From: Corallium rubrum
Taxonomy: Eukaryota; Cnidaria; Anthozoa; Scleralcyonacea; Coralliidae
Direction of reading: 5' to 3'
DNA length: 64,000 nucleotides
Assembly: GCA_964035015.1 (NCBI GenBank)
Contig: CAXIUP010000282.1
Coordinates: 65,001 to 129,000 of the forward strand
Positions 54,303 to 64,000 of this stretch are shown here, one piece after another (the first letter of the stretch is position 1; each line of letters starts with the position of its first letter). The translations under genes were made by a program, and so were the position numbers. Below the pieces are notes generated by a model. It saw only the letters and a list, made by a program, of their open reading frames with translations. It searched no databases and was not told where the DNA came from.

Positions 54303-55184
54303 TGAACTTATGTCAGTGCGTAATATTAGTCGGAATAGCAGGTATTTCCAGATGTAGACTGTATGTCGGATCACAGTGAGCAGTTATCGTATTATTGGTA
54401 TGATAAAGGAAGCTTCATACGTTATTGTATTTTGAATGGTTTATACAACCATACAATTCTTACAATTGCACACACCGATTGCGGTAGACGGGCCGTAGAG
54501 ATACACCAGGTACCCCGTACCCGGACTAGCCCGCTTTGCCGAGATCGTGCGTTTGTGACTATTTAATTTCTTGTTAATTTTCATCTTGCGTTTACATGAG
54601 AACCGAGGCAGTCCGCCTAGCGGTCTAGCCGAGATGTCGCTTTGTGCAACTGGGATCTCGGTTATTAGACCAGTCTAGCTCACTCACCCGGGCTGGAACG
54701 TCACAGCTCCATAACGTACTCGCTAAAGTGCGGGTCTGGGTATCGTGCGTGGGAAAATAAATACAGCCCAGGTAGTAGGACTAGAAATTGTCATGTAAAC
54801 ACAGGATGAAAGTATGCTCGGGTAGAGCAGCAACTTCTTCATGCTGACTCGGGAATTCCCTGTTTCTACACACTGCGCGGTCACTGCTTCCTGCAAAGTA
54901 CGCAGTCACAAATACACCTTCAGTTATTCGTATTCAGTTTCGATCATATAATGTTGTGATCACAAATTGACAATTTTTTCCCATCACCTATGAATCTTCA
55001 TGAGTGCGTAGTGTAATTTGATCTGTCTACGTTAACTTCGTTCTCGCAAACGTCTGAGAACGTAAACGTCTGATATGTTTGAAAATGCCGTGTAAACATT
55101 ACAGTTGTGACTTCTGAAAGAAATACACCGCGTTTCAGCGTTTCTTCGACAGGTTCACAATTTAGCGGGCAGAAGGCCCTGCTG

Positions 55185-55326
55185 CCGTTGCCACATCGCC
55201 CGTTGCCACATCGCCCATTGCCACATCGCCCATTGCCACATCGCCCATTGCCACATCGCCCATTGCCACATCGCCCATTGCCACATCGCCCATTGCCACA
55301 TCGCCCATTGCCACATCGCCCATTGC
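55185..55326 (+). repeat. 15-bp tandem repeat ATTGCCACATCGCCC, nine units
   Basis: Unit length is a multiple of 3, so all frames stay open (RPLPH.. or GDVAM..). The first units have CGTTGCC and later ones CATTGCC. No flanking coding signal; taken as non-coding. Confidence 0.85.
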
Positions 55327-55523
55327 TTTGTTTACATGCATTTCTCCAGGGGGGGGGGGGGGTTGCATCAATGCACTTCATATAAGATCCAATATAGAAG
55401 ATCTCGCTCGGTTTGTCAAATATTTTGCATTGTTTCGCACGGCAGGTTTTCTAGATGTGCAGGGGCTGTGCCAAGGTTGCAGAAATCAGTAGCCCGAGTG
55501 AGCGCCTAAGCAGGCGTCTTGTT

Positions 55524-55640
55524 AATTTTTAAATGCCTTTAATAACTTAACAAGATAAATGCTTAATTCTAGCCCTTACTTAAACTCCAACCCAATCCCT
55601 AACCCAAGCCCTGCCCCAACCCTAATCTTAAAGTGTCACT
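55524..55640 (+). repeat. Long dispersed repeat, copy B right part
   Basis: AATTTTTAAATGCCTTTAAT onward matches 36455-36560 nearly base for base up to CCTAATCTTAA. It resumes copy B exactly where the left part stops. Confidence 0.8.
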
Positions 55641-57490
55641 AAGACGAAAAATCGACAATAAAATTTTGCGAAAATTTAACTTCGACGAACTTTATTGGGA
55701 TATAAATACCCCGTGTACAAAATTTGAACCGATATAAAACAAAGTTATAAACGTTTGAAATGCTGAAAATTGCGTCCGCCATTAAAATTTTCTTCACTGT
55801 GAGTATTGATACCTGAGAAGGGTTGTGACATCATTTTCTTAATCCAAACTTGCGTGACTAAGGAAGAAACAACGAGAGCGCATATAATTTGACAACAAAA
55901 ATGTCGAATTCATCATCATTTAGTTGTTGTTCTGACTATGGATTGAAACGGAATCATCCAATGTATGTTTGGAGTATTGGTAGCCCATTTTGACAAATCT
56001 GGTTTTGGAATTTGCCAGAACAATGACTGTATTGCTTCTGCTGACGAGATCGATAATCGCCCAATACTAACAAGATATTGCCGAAGAAAAGTACAATGAA
56101 TTTTCCATATAGCTGCAACATTTCCATTCTGACGTCGTGGTTTCGTCTTGAGAAAGACAGCATTAGTCTGCTAGAGACACAGGAAGAAGTTTTTCACGAT
56201 GCGCTCGTTTGTATCTTTATGTCGTATGAATGTGGCTCTAGGCCTCTAGCTGACTAGCTTGTATTTGATGCCAGATGGTGAAGTCCGAAGAATGTCGCTG
56301 TAGACGCTGCTGGCACATAGAAATTCAAAGTTTGAGAGCATTTTTCTCATGTTGGAAATTATACAGTGACAGAAAAGAAAAAGTTAGAAAACTAGTTGGC
56401 CTCAGTATATATAATTCTGTCAATTTGCATGAATGGCCTGTTGATGTGGCTCACAAAGCTGGCGCATCAATAATGTGCTGAACTGCTTCAGCTTGTAAAA
56501 TTGTTTTGGTTAAATTTCTTAGGTTTTCTACCGCTAAATATTTAGATTAGTGTTTACGTTTTGTTGCTTTGCAAATCAGACTGTATATTTATTGAGTTTG
56601 TTTATATGCTATCTATTTTGTAACATCTAATAGCATTTCTTTTAAGTATTAATTAAAATACTAAATGAATTGTTAGTACATACATGTATTTTATATATAT
56701 ACAATTATACATCAAATTCAACCTTCATTGTCGTTTGCTTTACTTACATGATATATTTTATAATCTTAAAAAAAGTAAAGTGGAACTTACTATGTACCAT
56801 GGTGGCATGGTATGGTGTGAGGGGGGGACATGAAATATTTGCTTTGTTATTTTCCAACGGTTCACTTGGACCTCGAGACTGCTCTGCCTCCAAAGTTCTG
56901 TTAATCTTTCAATTAGTAGGTACATTACTACGCTGAAAAACACTTGTTTGTAGTAAGGTCGCTCTAAAAATCTTCATGGAAAATTGATTGGAACAAACTA
57001 TGAATCATCATCGAGTGTCGGCGCGTTATGTTCTGAACAAACCTTAACCCAATTTGCTCGTACGATTTGTCAATTGGGCTTATATGCTGCGCAATCCCTG
57101 CAGAATAATCACCTTCATTACTACAATCCTGTATAACTGTGTGCGTTGACGGAATGATGGAATATTTTATTTTTCATTCACTGACAACCTCTTGTATAAT
57201 TTTGCGATAATAATGTTTGTTTGAAGGGTTTCGTGATCAGCTCGAACTCGCTCGATCTACTTCCGTCAAAAATTTGCCAAACATGTTTATTTGAACGACT
57301 TTTCCTCACCCAAATCACAACCGGCAGCTAACTTTACGACATCAAAATAAAGATCGACAGTTGCTCTATCCTCACCTTGATCGGCTGCCGATAAGCTCCA
57401 TTCTTTGCCATAAAAATCGAACGAGTTGCTCGAATCTCCTATCTGTTTTCAACTGCGAGTCCAGCCTTCACTTCAGCCCTTCACCTTATA
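55641..57490. other. No supported gene
   Basis: Short frames at 55954-56163 (minus) and 56275-56481 (plus) are unrecognised. Plus-strand fragments near 56010-56095 (CQNNDCIASADEIDNRPILT) look protein-like but are flanked by stops, possibly a remnant exon. The rest is AT-rich. Confidence 0.3.
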
Positions 57491-57494
57491 TTGT

Positions 57495-58085
57495 CATTTG
57501 GCAACGAACGTTTCATTTGACAACAACAATCCCGTGATGCAAATCGGGCGTCGTAAGGGTCTTCCCTGTTTTCAAAATGGCGCGCGATTGCGCGAAATTT
57601 TTCGCACGTTTTTTCAATAAACATGGCTGAAAATGAGAGATTCTTCGCCTACGGCGACAGCTGAAATTCAGTCATCTTTGGTACAGGCTAGAGATATTAT
57701 TGTACAACTACTGGATGGTGTAGGTACTTCGCCTCAAGAACTGTCACAACCAACAATCCCACCGTAACCACTAGAGCAACATATATATCGTGGCAAATGA
57801 AACGGAGAGGGCATCCAACAACCGGGCAATCGAGGAAGCTGACGAGCATCGTCGTCTGTTTGGGTTTTCTGGGCAATATATCGGTAGTGGCATTTGGCAT
57901 CGGGCTCCGTTGCAATACATTCCGTTACCTCAGTCAATAACATTTGTAAACGAAGAGCAGTTCGTTCAGTCATTTTCAAAATCTTGTTCCGCCATCTTGT
58001 GTATAAAACGTGAGACCACTGCGTGGGCCTAGCGCGTGGGAATTTGCAATGCATCACGGGATTGTTGTTGCCAAATGAAACGTTC
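57495..58085. mobile_element. 590-bp TIR element
   Basis: TTTGGCAACGAACGTTTCAT..CAACAATCCCGTGATGC at left matches the complement at 58040-58085. The interior has no transposase; a minus frame of about 90 codons there is unrecognised. Confidence 0.6.
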
Positions 58086-58235
58086 GTTGCCAAATAACGA
58101 TATGTTATTCCCGAATAACGATATGTTGTTGCCGAATAACGATATGTTGTTGCCAAATAACGACCGAATAACCATATGTTGTTGCCGAATAACGATATGT
58201 TGTTGCCAAATACGATATGTTGTTGCCGAATTGTT
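58080..58235 (+). repeat. AACGATATGTTGTTGCCGAAT tandem words
   Basis: Seven or so imperfect units of about 17-22 bases (ATAACGATATGTTGTTGCC). They grow out of the right end of the 590-bp element, whose tip also contains TTGTTGCCAAAT. Confidence 0.75.
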
Positions 58236-58359
58236 GTGTGTTCTGATAGTCCAATTAATGTTTTATTGTTGGCAAACCATATTTTTGTCATTGAATGTTT
58301 TGTTATTGCCAACAAACGTCTTGTTGCCATGAAATAGTTAGAACCGATAGCCAAATGTT

Positions 58360-60440
58360 ACACGGTCGTTGCCAAATATGTTATTTCATTTTGACACACA
58401 TCACCCGCCATAAGTTCGGGCGAGTTCGAGCCTTTATGTATGATGCAATTCAATATACTGACTGTATGGCTAATAAGTTGAGTGAAATACATGGACATAG
58501 TAAGCTAATAAAAATAAAAACTATGTAAGAAAACAGTTTAATAACTTGAGTTTATTATTTTGTTTTTCTTAGGAGCTGTTCATACGAGGCGGGGCTGGCC
58601 AAGGTCTGTGAACACTCGAGCGACTGGGGGGAAATAATTTTTGTCACCTTAAAACCTAATGACGTCGTTCTGTGGTCACTATAACCACTTTTACATGTTT
58701 AAAGCGACAAATACAAGGTAAATCGAGAGACAGAGTCAGTAGTTGGTTTGTAATCCCCGAACCCGGGCGTAGGGCCGAAGGCCCGGAGCCCGGTGAGGGT
58801 GCTAATCTCGACATGCGTGGAGTCCACTTTACACGCGTGTTACAATGCGAATCAATTTGAGCGATCTGAATATTTGTATATATGTGTGGACGGACCACAC
58901 CATGACTGCGGTGAAGATTGTGGGCCACTGGGAACATTAATATGGAAATATACATGCGAAAATACTATTATTTGTCACTATGGAAAGAGAAAATGCAGCT
59001 CAATAAAACAAGGAAACTTTAGGGGGAAGCGACAAGAACTATTAACTCGAAGGAAAAGTGTTGAGCGAAAGTCGAAAAGATTGAAAGAACGTACAGAACT
59101 GTCGCGACGACAACTGAACGAAACAGTGGAAGGCAGGGAAGTTATTTGCTTAGCAAAGAAAACCGAAGCTAACAAACTCAGGCAGTCAGAAAAAAAAGAT
59201 AAACAAGTACACTAGAAAGAGAAGGCAACGGGAAAGTCAGTGTCGTGTATGATAGCGAGAGAAACGGCAAAGTTTAAGATGTCTGAAAAAATCTCATTGA
59301 GAATGTCAGCTGTTTTCTTAAAACGTGTCGTGAATCGTGACAAACGTTTTCCATGTTTTCTCGTCAATACTTTGAAATAAATGTTTGCTATTTCAGTTTC
59401 ACCTTGACAGTCCGATTAATACTGTATATTTTTGCTTTGTTTCAATTGCTGGTTTTAAGTTATTACAGTTTATTTTTGCCGACGTGTCCTGCTGAAGACG
59501 CCAGTCAAGATCAAGTTTTTCTATAGGACGTGGCATGTTTTTCATATTTTAAAGTATTTTCGAATCAAGTTCTGCATTTTGCTAGGTCCAATTACACTGT
59601 GTGGTTTGTTAGTCTATATTATATATTCTTTTTGGGGCTATTAATTTTCAGATTTGGCAGATTAGGTTGCTTGAGTTCTGTCGTTGTAATAAACAACATG
59701 CATGGAAACCATTTGAAATCAAAACATGAACATGGAAGCCATTTAAAGGCTTGCTAAAAAACCCTTTCGAAACCTCGAATAAACAAAATATGTTTTACAA
59801 CCAGACTACCGGAGTTTATTAAATCTAAGTTTTGCTTCGACAGCTTCTTTCTTCAACCACTGTTATGTAACTATTTTCGACTGGAAATTTTGCTTAAAAC
59901 ATGGGGGGGGGGGGGGGGGTATGTGTTACAAAAATACGCGTTAAAGCGGGCGAGGGGTTGTTGCGTTTATGTATTTCTAGTATGTGTATACCTATGTTAT
60001 TTTGGCGGTCGATTTGATCGCTTTGCCTTATAATAGACATAATAATTAACATATTTAGCTCTAGTGTTCACAGACCCTGCTCTTATTACCGAGTTCTGAT
60101 TAGGGCTGTGACACAGACTACATATATGAATTACGGCCCCTTAGAGAAAAGGAATTGAAAGCAAACTAGCAAGCTATGTATTACTATCGTGGATTTGTTG
60201 GTACACTACAACTAAACAAGTTCTCAGTATTGGCAAAGATATGTTTCTTTTGAATTTTGTTGTTGCCGAGAGGACCAACTTACGATCAAGTTCCTTCAGC
60301 AGCAAATTTGAATGTTGCCCAATAGTCAATACTAGAAAATAATACTTTGCTGTTGAAGGAAGTTGGTCGTATCGGTCAGCTAACATAACAGAACTGATAA
60401 ATAATACTATTGTAAGCCATATCGTATTCCGCAACCCACC
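58360..60440. other. No supported gene
   Basis: The plus frame 58793-59215 has HHDCGEDCG and a Lys/Arg/Glu-rich C-terminus but no recognised domain. It is weakly protein-like. The minus frame 60174-60434 starts with a hydrophobic segment but is unrecognised. A poly-G run is at 59903-59919. Confidence 0.3.
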
Positions 60441-60455
60441 CCCGTTTTATGTAAA

Positions 60456-60466
60456 CTTATAAAAGG
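60456..60466 (+). promoter_or_regulatory. TATA box of the secreted-protein gene
   Basis: CTTATAAAAGG lies 55-65 bases before the ATG at 60521, leaving room for a start site near 60487-60496 and a short leader. Confidence 0.6.
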
Positions 60467-60520
60467 AGCACCTGTCTGTTTGATGCAGTATAACACGGTA
60501 CACCGGCGATCTTCACCAAG

Positions 60521-60669
60521 ATGAGGATGTTTACTGTTCTAGCCTTGGTCGTGGCCATTTTTGGAATATTTTTCAGCAGTGCAAGTCGAAGTCAAAAGAC
60601 ATCACAGACTGATAACATCAAGGAACCTAGCCTGAAAGAGGGGACTGATGTTGAAAATGATGAGGAAAT
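60521..60669 (+). CDS. Small secreted acidic protein, exon 1 (signal peptide)
   Basis: ATG in good context (CACCAAGATGA). MRMFTVLALVVAIFGIFFSS is a clean signal peptide with likely cleavage after SSA. Then comes a polar SQKTSQTDNIKEPSLKEG stretch and an acidic end. The exon closes in phase 2 at a consensus donor (AAAT|GTAAGA); read through, it would stop at once (TAA). The next exon by phase and composition is 63627-63743. Acidic pro-regions of this sort occur in secreted precursors (antimicrobial peptides, neuropeptides, matrix proteins). No mature peptide is visible, so none is claimed. Confidence 0.6.
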
Positions 60670-60789
60670 GTAAGAAATGACGCATTTTCTGTCTTCAGTA
60701 TTTACATGTGTTTTTGGTGCGCACATTTCAGATTGATACAGGGTAGCACTCATTTAGATCAATCCCAGTTAATTCGCATTCACTGAATG

Positions 60790-60856
60790 TTCCCATGCAT
60801 TCAGATCGTTTTTGCGGATACTGGTTGTAAACCATAATCCGCTGTGTCGTGAGCGC

Positions 60857-60924
<68 letters not shown>

Positions 60925-61725
60925 ATGTTTTCGTCAATCACGTGATCAACGCAAAAGACCAATAGCAATAGTCCGAATCAGCATACTTCAGAAGTCTTAT
61001 TTATATGTCCGAAGGTTTTTACGATCGTGTACCAGAGCAACGAATGGGAGTAGAAAATTGAGTTTTGTTTCAGGTAATGAATATTTGCGCGCTATCACAA
61101 GACGCCAAGAAATATGATGTCAAGTCGACAGCTGACAGTAGGCAACTGGTCTGTCGGTATAAATTTGAACGGTTTTGAGAATTTTTGTGGATTGTCTGGT
61201 TTCGGAACAATATGTATTTCAGCATTTTAATACATTTTTATGTATGTATATACTGTTGTTTTATACTATAAATACAAGCGCGCGGACCGCGCGGTGACTG
61301 CATATTTACATGCAATACTTCTCGTACACAAAGTGTTTATACTCTAATAATTCCGGAACGCGTTTCGACTTTGTCGCTTAAACAACAAGCTTTCCAAGGA
61401 CGAAGAAACAGTGTGAGTGCTTATTTGGCTTCGGATTAAAGATCTTTCTGAAATCTGAATGCCCTTTTAACTATCAAATGTTTCAAGTGTTTACGTGTTA
61501 GGCGCTCGGCCAAGATGTTTTATCGTGCTTGGCACTGTTTATGTTACACGTAGACGTATTCAATACTTGTTCAAAAAATGCGTTGAACATTCATTTATTG
61601 GGACGCATCAATGCAAGTGTTACGAGAGTCTAAAACATAGACATATAAAACATAAAAATATCATATTCTTTAACAATGCCATTAGCGTCCACGTTTCCTG
61701 TTTTTTCCGATTTAGGGGTTAGAGA
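60790..61725 (-). repeat. Long dispersed repeat, inverted copy C, with (GT)n
   Basis: Reverse-complement match to 35470-36420: GTTTTCGTCAATCACGTGAT next to (GT)n at 60857-60920, then ..AAGCTTTCCAAGGACGAAGA.. and ..CACGTTTCCTGTTTTTTCCG. It lies in the intron of the secreted-protein gene. Confidence 0.7.
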
Positions 61726-61799
61726 TTAGGGTTAATCGTTAGAAATTGACGATTATTGTTATTTCTACGTAACTAAGAGCACATGTTGAAGGGAAAAAG

Positions 61800-62300
61800 A
61801 AGGCCTCAGACAAGAGTGTTAAACCGTTCGGTCAATATTTCTGATACCTGAATAGCCTTTGAATTAATGTTTGAAGTGTTAACATGATAAGCGCTGGGCC
61901 GAGATGTTTAACTATTATTCACAAGCAGATATTTTCAGGCTGTGCTTTGTGCCGGCGCTATCTAATGCTTATCGAAAATATGTGTTGCACGATCACGTTA
62001 ATTACACTCGAGCGAAAAATTAAAGCGATACAAATATCATATTTTTTAATGCGATTATAGGGACTTTGCAAGTTGTCAATTCTGTTTTCAACGTTGTTTA
62101 TGTCTCGCCCATCTTGCAGATAGTTTTCAAAAGTCTGCAAGTTATCAGATTGTGAGCATGAGTAACACTTTTCAGTAGTAAAATTGAATAAAACGTATAA
62201 ATCGTTTATAATCAGTTTGTCTTGATCGAGACAGCGGAATATTAACCCAGATCGAAATATACTGTAAATAGCTCAGCACCGTTTAGTGTAGATTTATCTC
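61800..62300. repeat. Partial further copy of the dispersed repeat
   Basis: 61845-61915 repeats CTGAATAGCC..GTTTGAAGTGTT..GGCGCTGGGCCGAGATGTTT in the same orientation as copy C. 62045-62120 matches 35285-35390 directly (TTTGCAAGTTGTCAATTCTG). Confidence 0.55.
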
Positions 62301-62319
62301 CATCAAGATCTGCAGTTGT

Positions 62320-62512
62320 AAAGCCGTAATCAAACGAGAACGCTGAGCACAATTTTCAGCCACATGACTGATTAATAACAGTGTTCTAAAGTCACTTGTC
62401 CAGATCGATAGCACACCACGTGGTTTCGCAAAGCATATTGGGATGATGCAATAATTGCAATTTGTCGACCAGAAAAATAATACAGAAACGCCACCGAAAC
62501 CTGGTAGCCCGA

Positions 62513-62514
<2 letters not shown>
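62320..62514 (-). mobile_element. 5' end of a third Helitron2-like element, minus strand
   Basis: Reading down from 62514: ACTCGGGCTACCAGGTTTCG, then CAATATGCTTTGCGAAACCA. TTTGCGAAAC is shared with the 5' parts at 29720 and 37535. The flank is ATTATT, as in the other two. The 3' end with hairpin is not found, so it is probably truncated. Confidence 0.5.

Positions 62515-62581
<67 letters not shown>
62515..62581 (+). repeat. (AAT)n array
   Basis: About 22 units directly outside the Helitron2-like 5' end. Confidence 0.95.
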
Positions 62582-62825
62582 GATAGGTAAGATAGGTAAT
62601 TGAATTTAAGGAAAATTTAAGTATTTAGATTCACTGAAATAGTAATTTAGCCTCTGAACATGTTGTAATTAGTAATACAACAAAACATTACGTCTAAATA
62701 AATATTTTGAATATTATAACTACCTCGAGTTTTGTGCTGGGCTCTTATATATGTCACAAGATTCTCTATTATTTTCAATATGTTTTGGTATGTTTGTATG
62801 AAATTGAAATTACAATCCACAGTAG

Positions 62826-63243
62826 ACCTTTTCACCAATAGCGGCGCTATCTTGAATTCGCAATGCATTATGGTCTATCCAGGGTAGCAAGCTCCATTAA
62901 AAGGGCGATTGCGTAGTGTCGAGACACAATGCGGTAATTTTTTCTTTATAAATACTTTCGTGGCAACAATATCTAAATACAATAATTGTCATATTGCAAC
63001 AATTCTCGGACGTGTAAGGATAGATTCATAACAAATGTATCCTTATATGTACGAGAATTATTGCTTTACCAATATGATAACGATCATATCTAGACATTGT
63101 TGCCATGAAAGTCTTAATCAAAACAAAATTACCGCATTGTGTCTCAACACTAAGCAATCACCCTTTTAATTGAGCTTATTACCCTGGATAGACCACAATG
63201 CGTTACGAATTCAAGATGGCGCCGCTATTGGTGAAAAGGCCCA
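62826..63243. mobile_element. 420-bp MITE with ~190-bp inverted arms
   Basis: GACCTTTTCACCAATAGCGG at left matches the complement ending near 63240. Arms run through GAATTCGCAATGCATTATGG, AAAAGGGCGATTGC and GACACAATGCGGTAATTTT to a loop near 63000-63060. A MITE between the two exons of the secreted-protein gene. Confidence 0.75.
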
Positions 63244-63626
63244 TTAGTTATCTTAGACTCTCAAGCCAAATAAATACCAGTACGCATGTACAATCCGCAT
63301 GTACGTATTGCGTACCTAGTTTTTACTTTATAGATCGATTTAAGATTGATCGAAATTCAGACAGATCTATACTAACGTAACTATATTTATACACTAAGCA
63401 AATGCACTGCTTAGTTGACGTTCGATCGGCCTGCATGGTGAAATTTTCGCTTACAAGAAGTATATAGAACTAATACTAGCAGTGCCGTGAATTTCAGTAA
63501 TGAAACAGCATATTGTAAGCTTGTGGAAATAATACCATTGTCACAACGATCGTTCAAACTCTTCTTCCAAGCGTACGGCGGCAAACAGCAGCTCTGAAAT
63601 TTTGTCCTTCCGTTTATATTATACAG

Positions 63627-63743
63627 AGATGATACTTCTGAAAGCAAAGACGCAGTTTCCAAAAACGACGAGAATGACGGAGAGGAAGAAGAAGAAGAGG
63701 AAGAACATGATGATAACATAGAATCGAATTTTCTTGCTGAAAG
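63627..63743 (+). CDS. Small secreted acidic protein, exon 2
   Basis: Acceptor TTATATTATACAG, donor AAAG|GTATAC. In the phase set by exon 1 it reads I-DDTSESKDAVSKNDENDG, then a run of Glu, then HDDNIESNFLAE, open throughout. The strongly acidic make-up continues that of the end of exon 1. It ends in phase 2. A following frame from 63780 to the window end (RQVSHKPSGETNQPRQKQK...) is open for 73 codons and basic, as a mature part might be. The 36-base gap is too short for a usual intron, so that link is unsure. Confidence 0.5.
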
Positions 63744-64000
63744 GTATACATAACTAGAAGGCTGGATTTCCAATTCAAGGCGACAAGTGTCGCACAAGCC
63801 CTCAGGTGAAACTAATCAACCAAGACAAAAGCAAAAAGTCGCTTCGCTCAAAAAACAACGCGTAGTGGAAAATTACCTAAAGTCTAGTTTTAGAGGGAAA
63901 CTGTTCTTCGAAAGAAATTCCACCATAGTACCTCGTTGGGACAGTAGCTTTTTCAAAAACGTTAGCTCGATAATCATGACCGTGTTTTTGTACTCAAATA

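Larger units (their letters stand above)
37440..55523 (+). mobile_element. 18.1-kb insertion with Helitron2/Helentron-like ends
   Basis: The left end is ACTCGGGCTACTATGG after ATTATT. The right end is TAGCCCGAGTG (55490-55500), then a GCGCCT-AAG-CAGGCG hairpin, then TCTTGTT, as in 29635-35008. Flanks 37300-37439 and 55524-55640 are the two halves of one copy of the 36310-36590 repeat, joined without duplication at the point 36454|36455. This argues for one insertion event of all 18 kb, or of a smaller element that later gained nested elements. No Rep/helicase frame is visible. Contents: integrase transposon, LINE piece, MITEs, minisatellites. Confidence 0.6.

Noticed and set aside
54178-55326. 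CRISPR-like look of the 29-bp and 15-bp repeats
   Set aside because: Units are directly adjacent without unique spacers, and the genome is animal-like.
55162-55385. RPLPH / GDVAM / GRCGN repeat proteins
   Set aside because: 15-bp unit keeps every frame open; no start context, signal peptide or splice support.
60174-60434. Minus-strand ORF with a hydrophobic start
   Set aside because: No domain, promoter or splice support, and it lies just upstream of a plus-strand TATA box.

Overview
This is an AT-rich, intron-bearing metazoan window dominated by mobile DNA. Exon-intron signals, tRNA-derived SINEs, a CR1/L2-type LINE with an esterase ORF1, BEL/Pao, Polinton/adintovirus-like and Helitron2-like elements together suggest a marine invertebrate, most likely a cnidarian (coral or anemone). 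That assignment is inference; no host marker gene fixes the species.

Host genes. (1) A plus-strand gene whose repeat unit is a 313-nt exon coding a transcobalamin/intrinsic-factor C-terminal-like (DUF4430) domain plus a 35-nt Thr/Ser-rich linker exon. Visible exons are 5281-5593, 8812-8846, 15017-15329, 20085-20119 and a broken copy from 20969. Their phases fit end to end, so I read them as one tandem-domain gene. (2) A plus-strand gene for a small secreted acidic protein: TATA box near 60456, signal-peptide exon 60521-60669, acidic exon 63627-63743, probably continuing past the window.

Layout. 37-4871: an imperfect 4.8-kb palindrome built from pieces of a Polinton/adintovirus-like element. 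5.0-21.6 kb: the tandem DUF4430 locus, its introns filled with tRNA and 5S-like SINEs, pentanucleotide arrays (one of 1.2 kb), MITEs with clear target duplications, and a decayed antisense BEL/Pao element (15.7-19.0 kb). 22-23.2 kb: hairpin MITEs. 23.3-26.6 kb: a ~172-bp satellite with higher-order structure, abutting a broken minus-strand gene of unknown family (26.6-28.3 kb). 29.6-35.0 kb: a Helitron2/Helentron-like element carrying an almost intact LINE inside a (TGAG)n tract. 35.5-37.4 kb: tandem copies of a repeat whose second copy is split at one exact point by 37440-55523. That 18.1-kb block has matching Helitron2-like ends and carries an integrase-type transposon gene pair (41.8-46.1 kb), a 5'-truncated LINE (49.1-50.0 kb), several MITEs and minisatellites. 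55.5-64 kb: the rest of the split repeat, MITEs, an inverted copy of the same repeat family, and the secreted-protein gene.

Most long open frames in simple repeats (Leu/Tyr/Cys, Asn, Ser or Glu runs) are artefacts of the repeats and are not genes.
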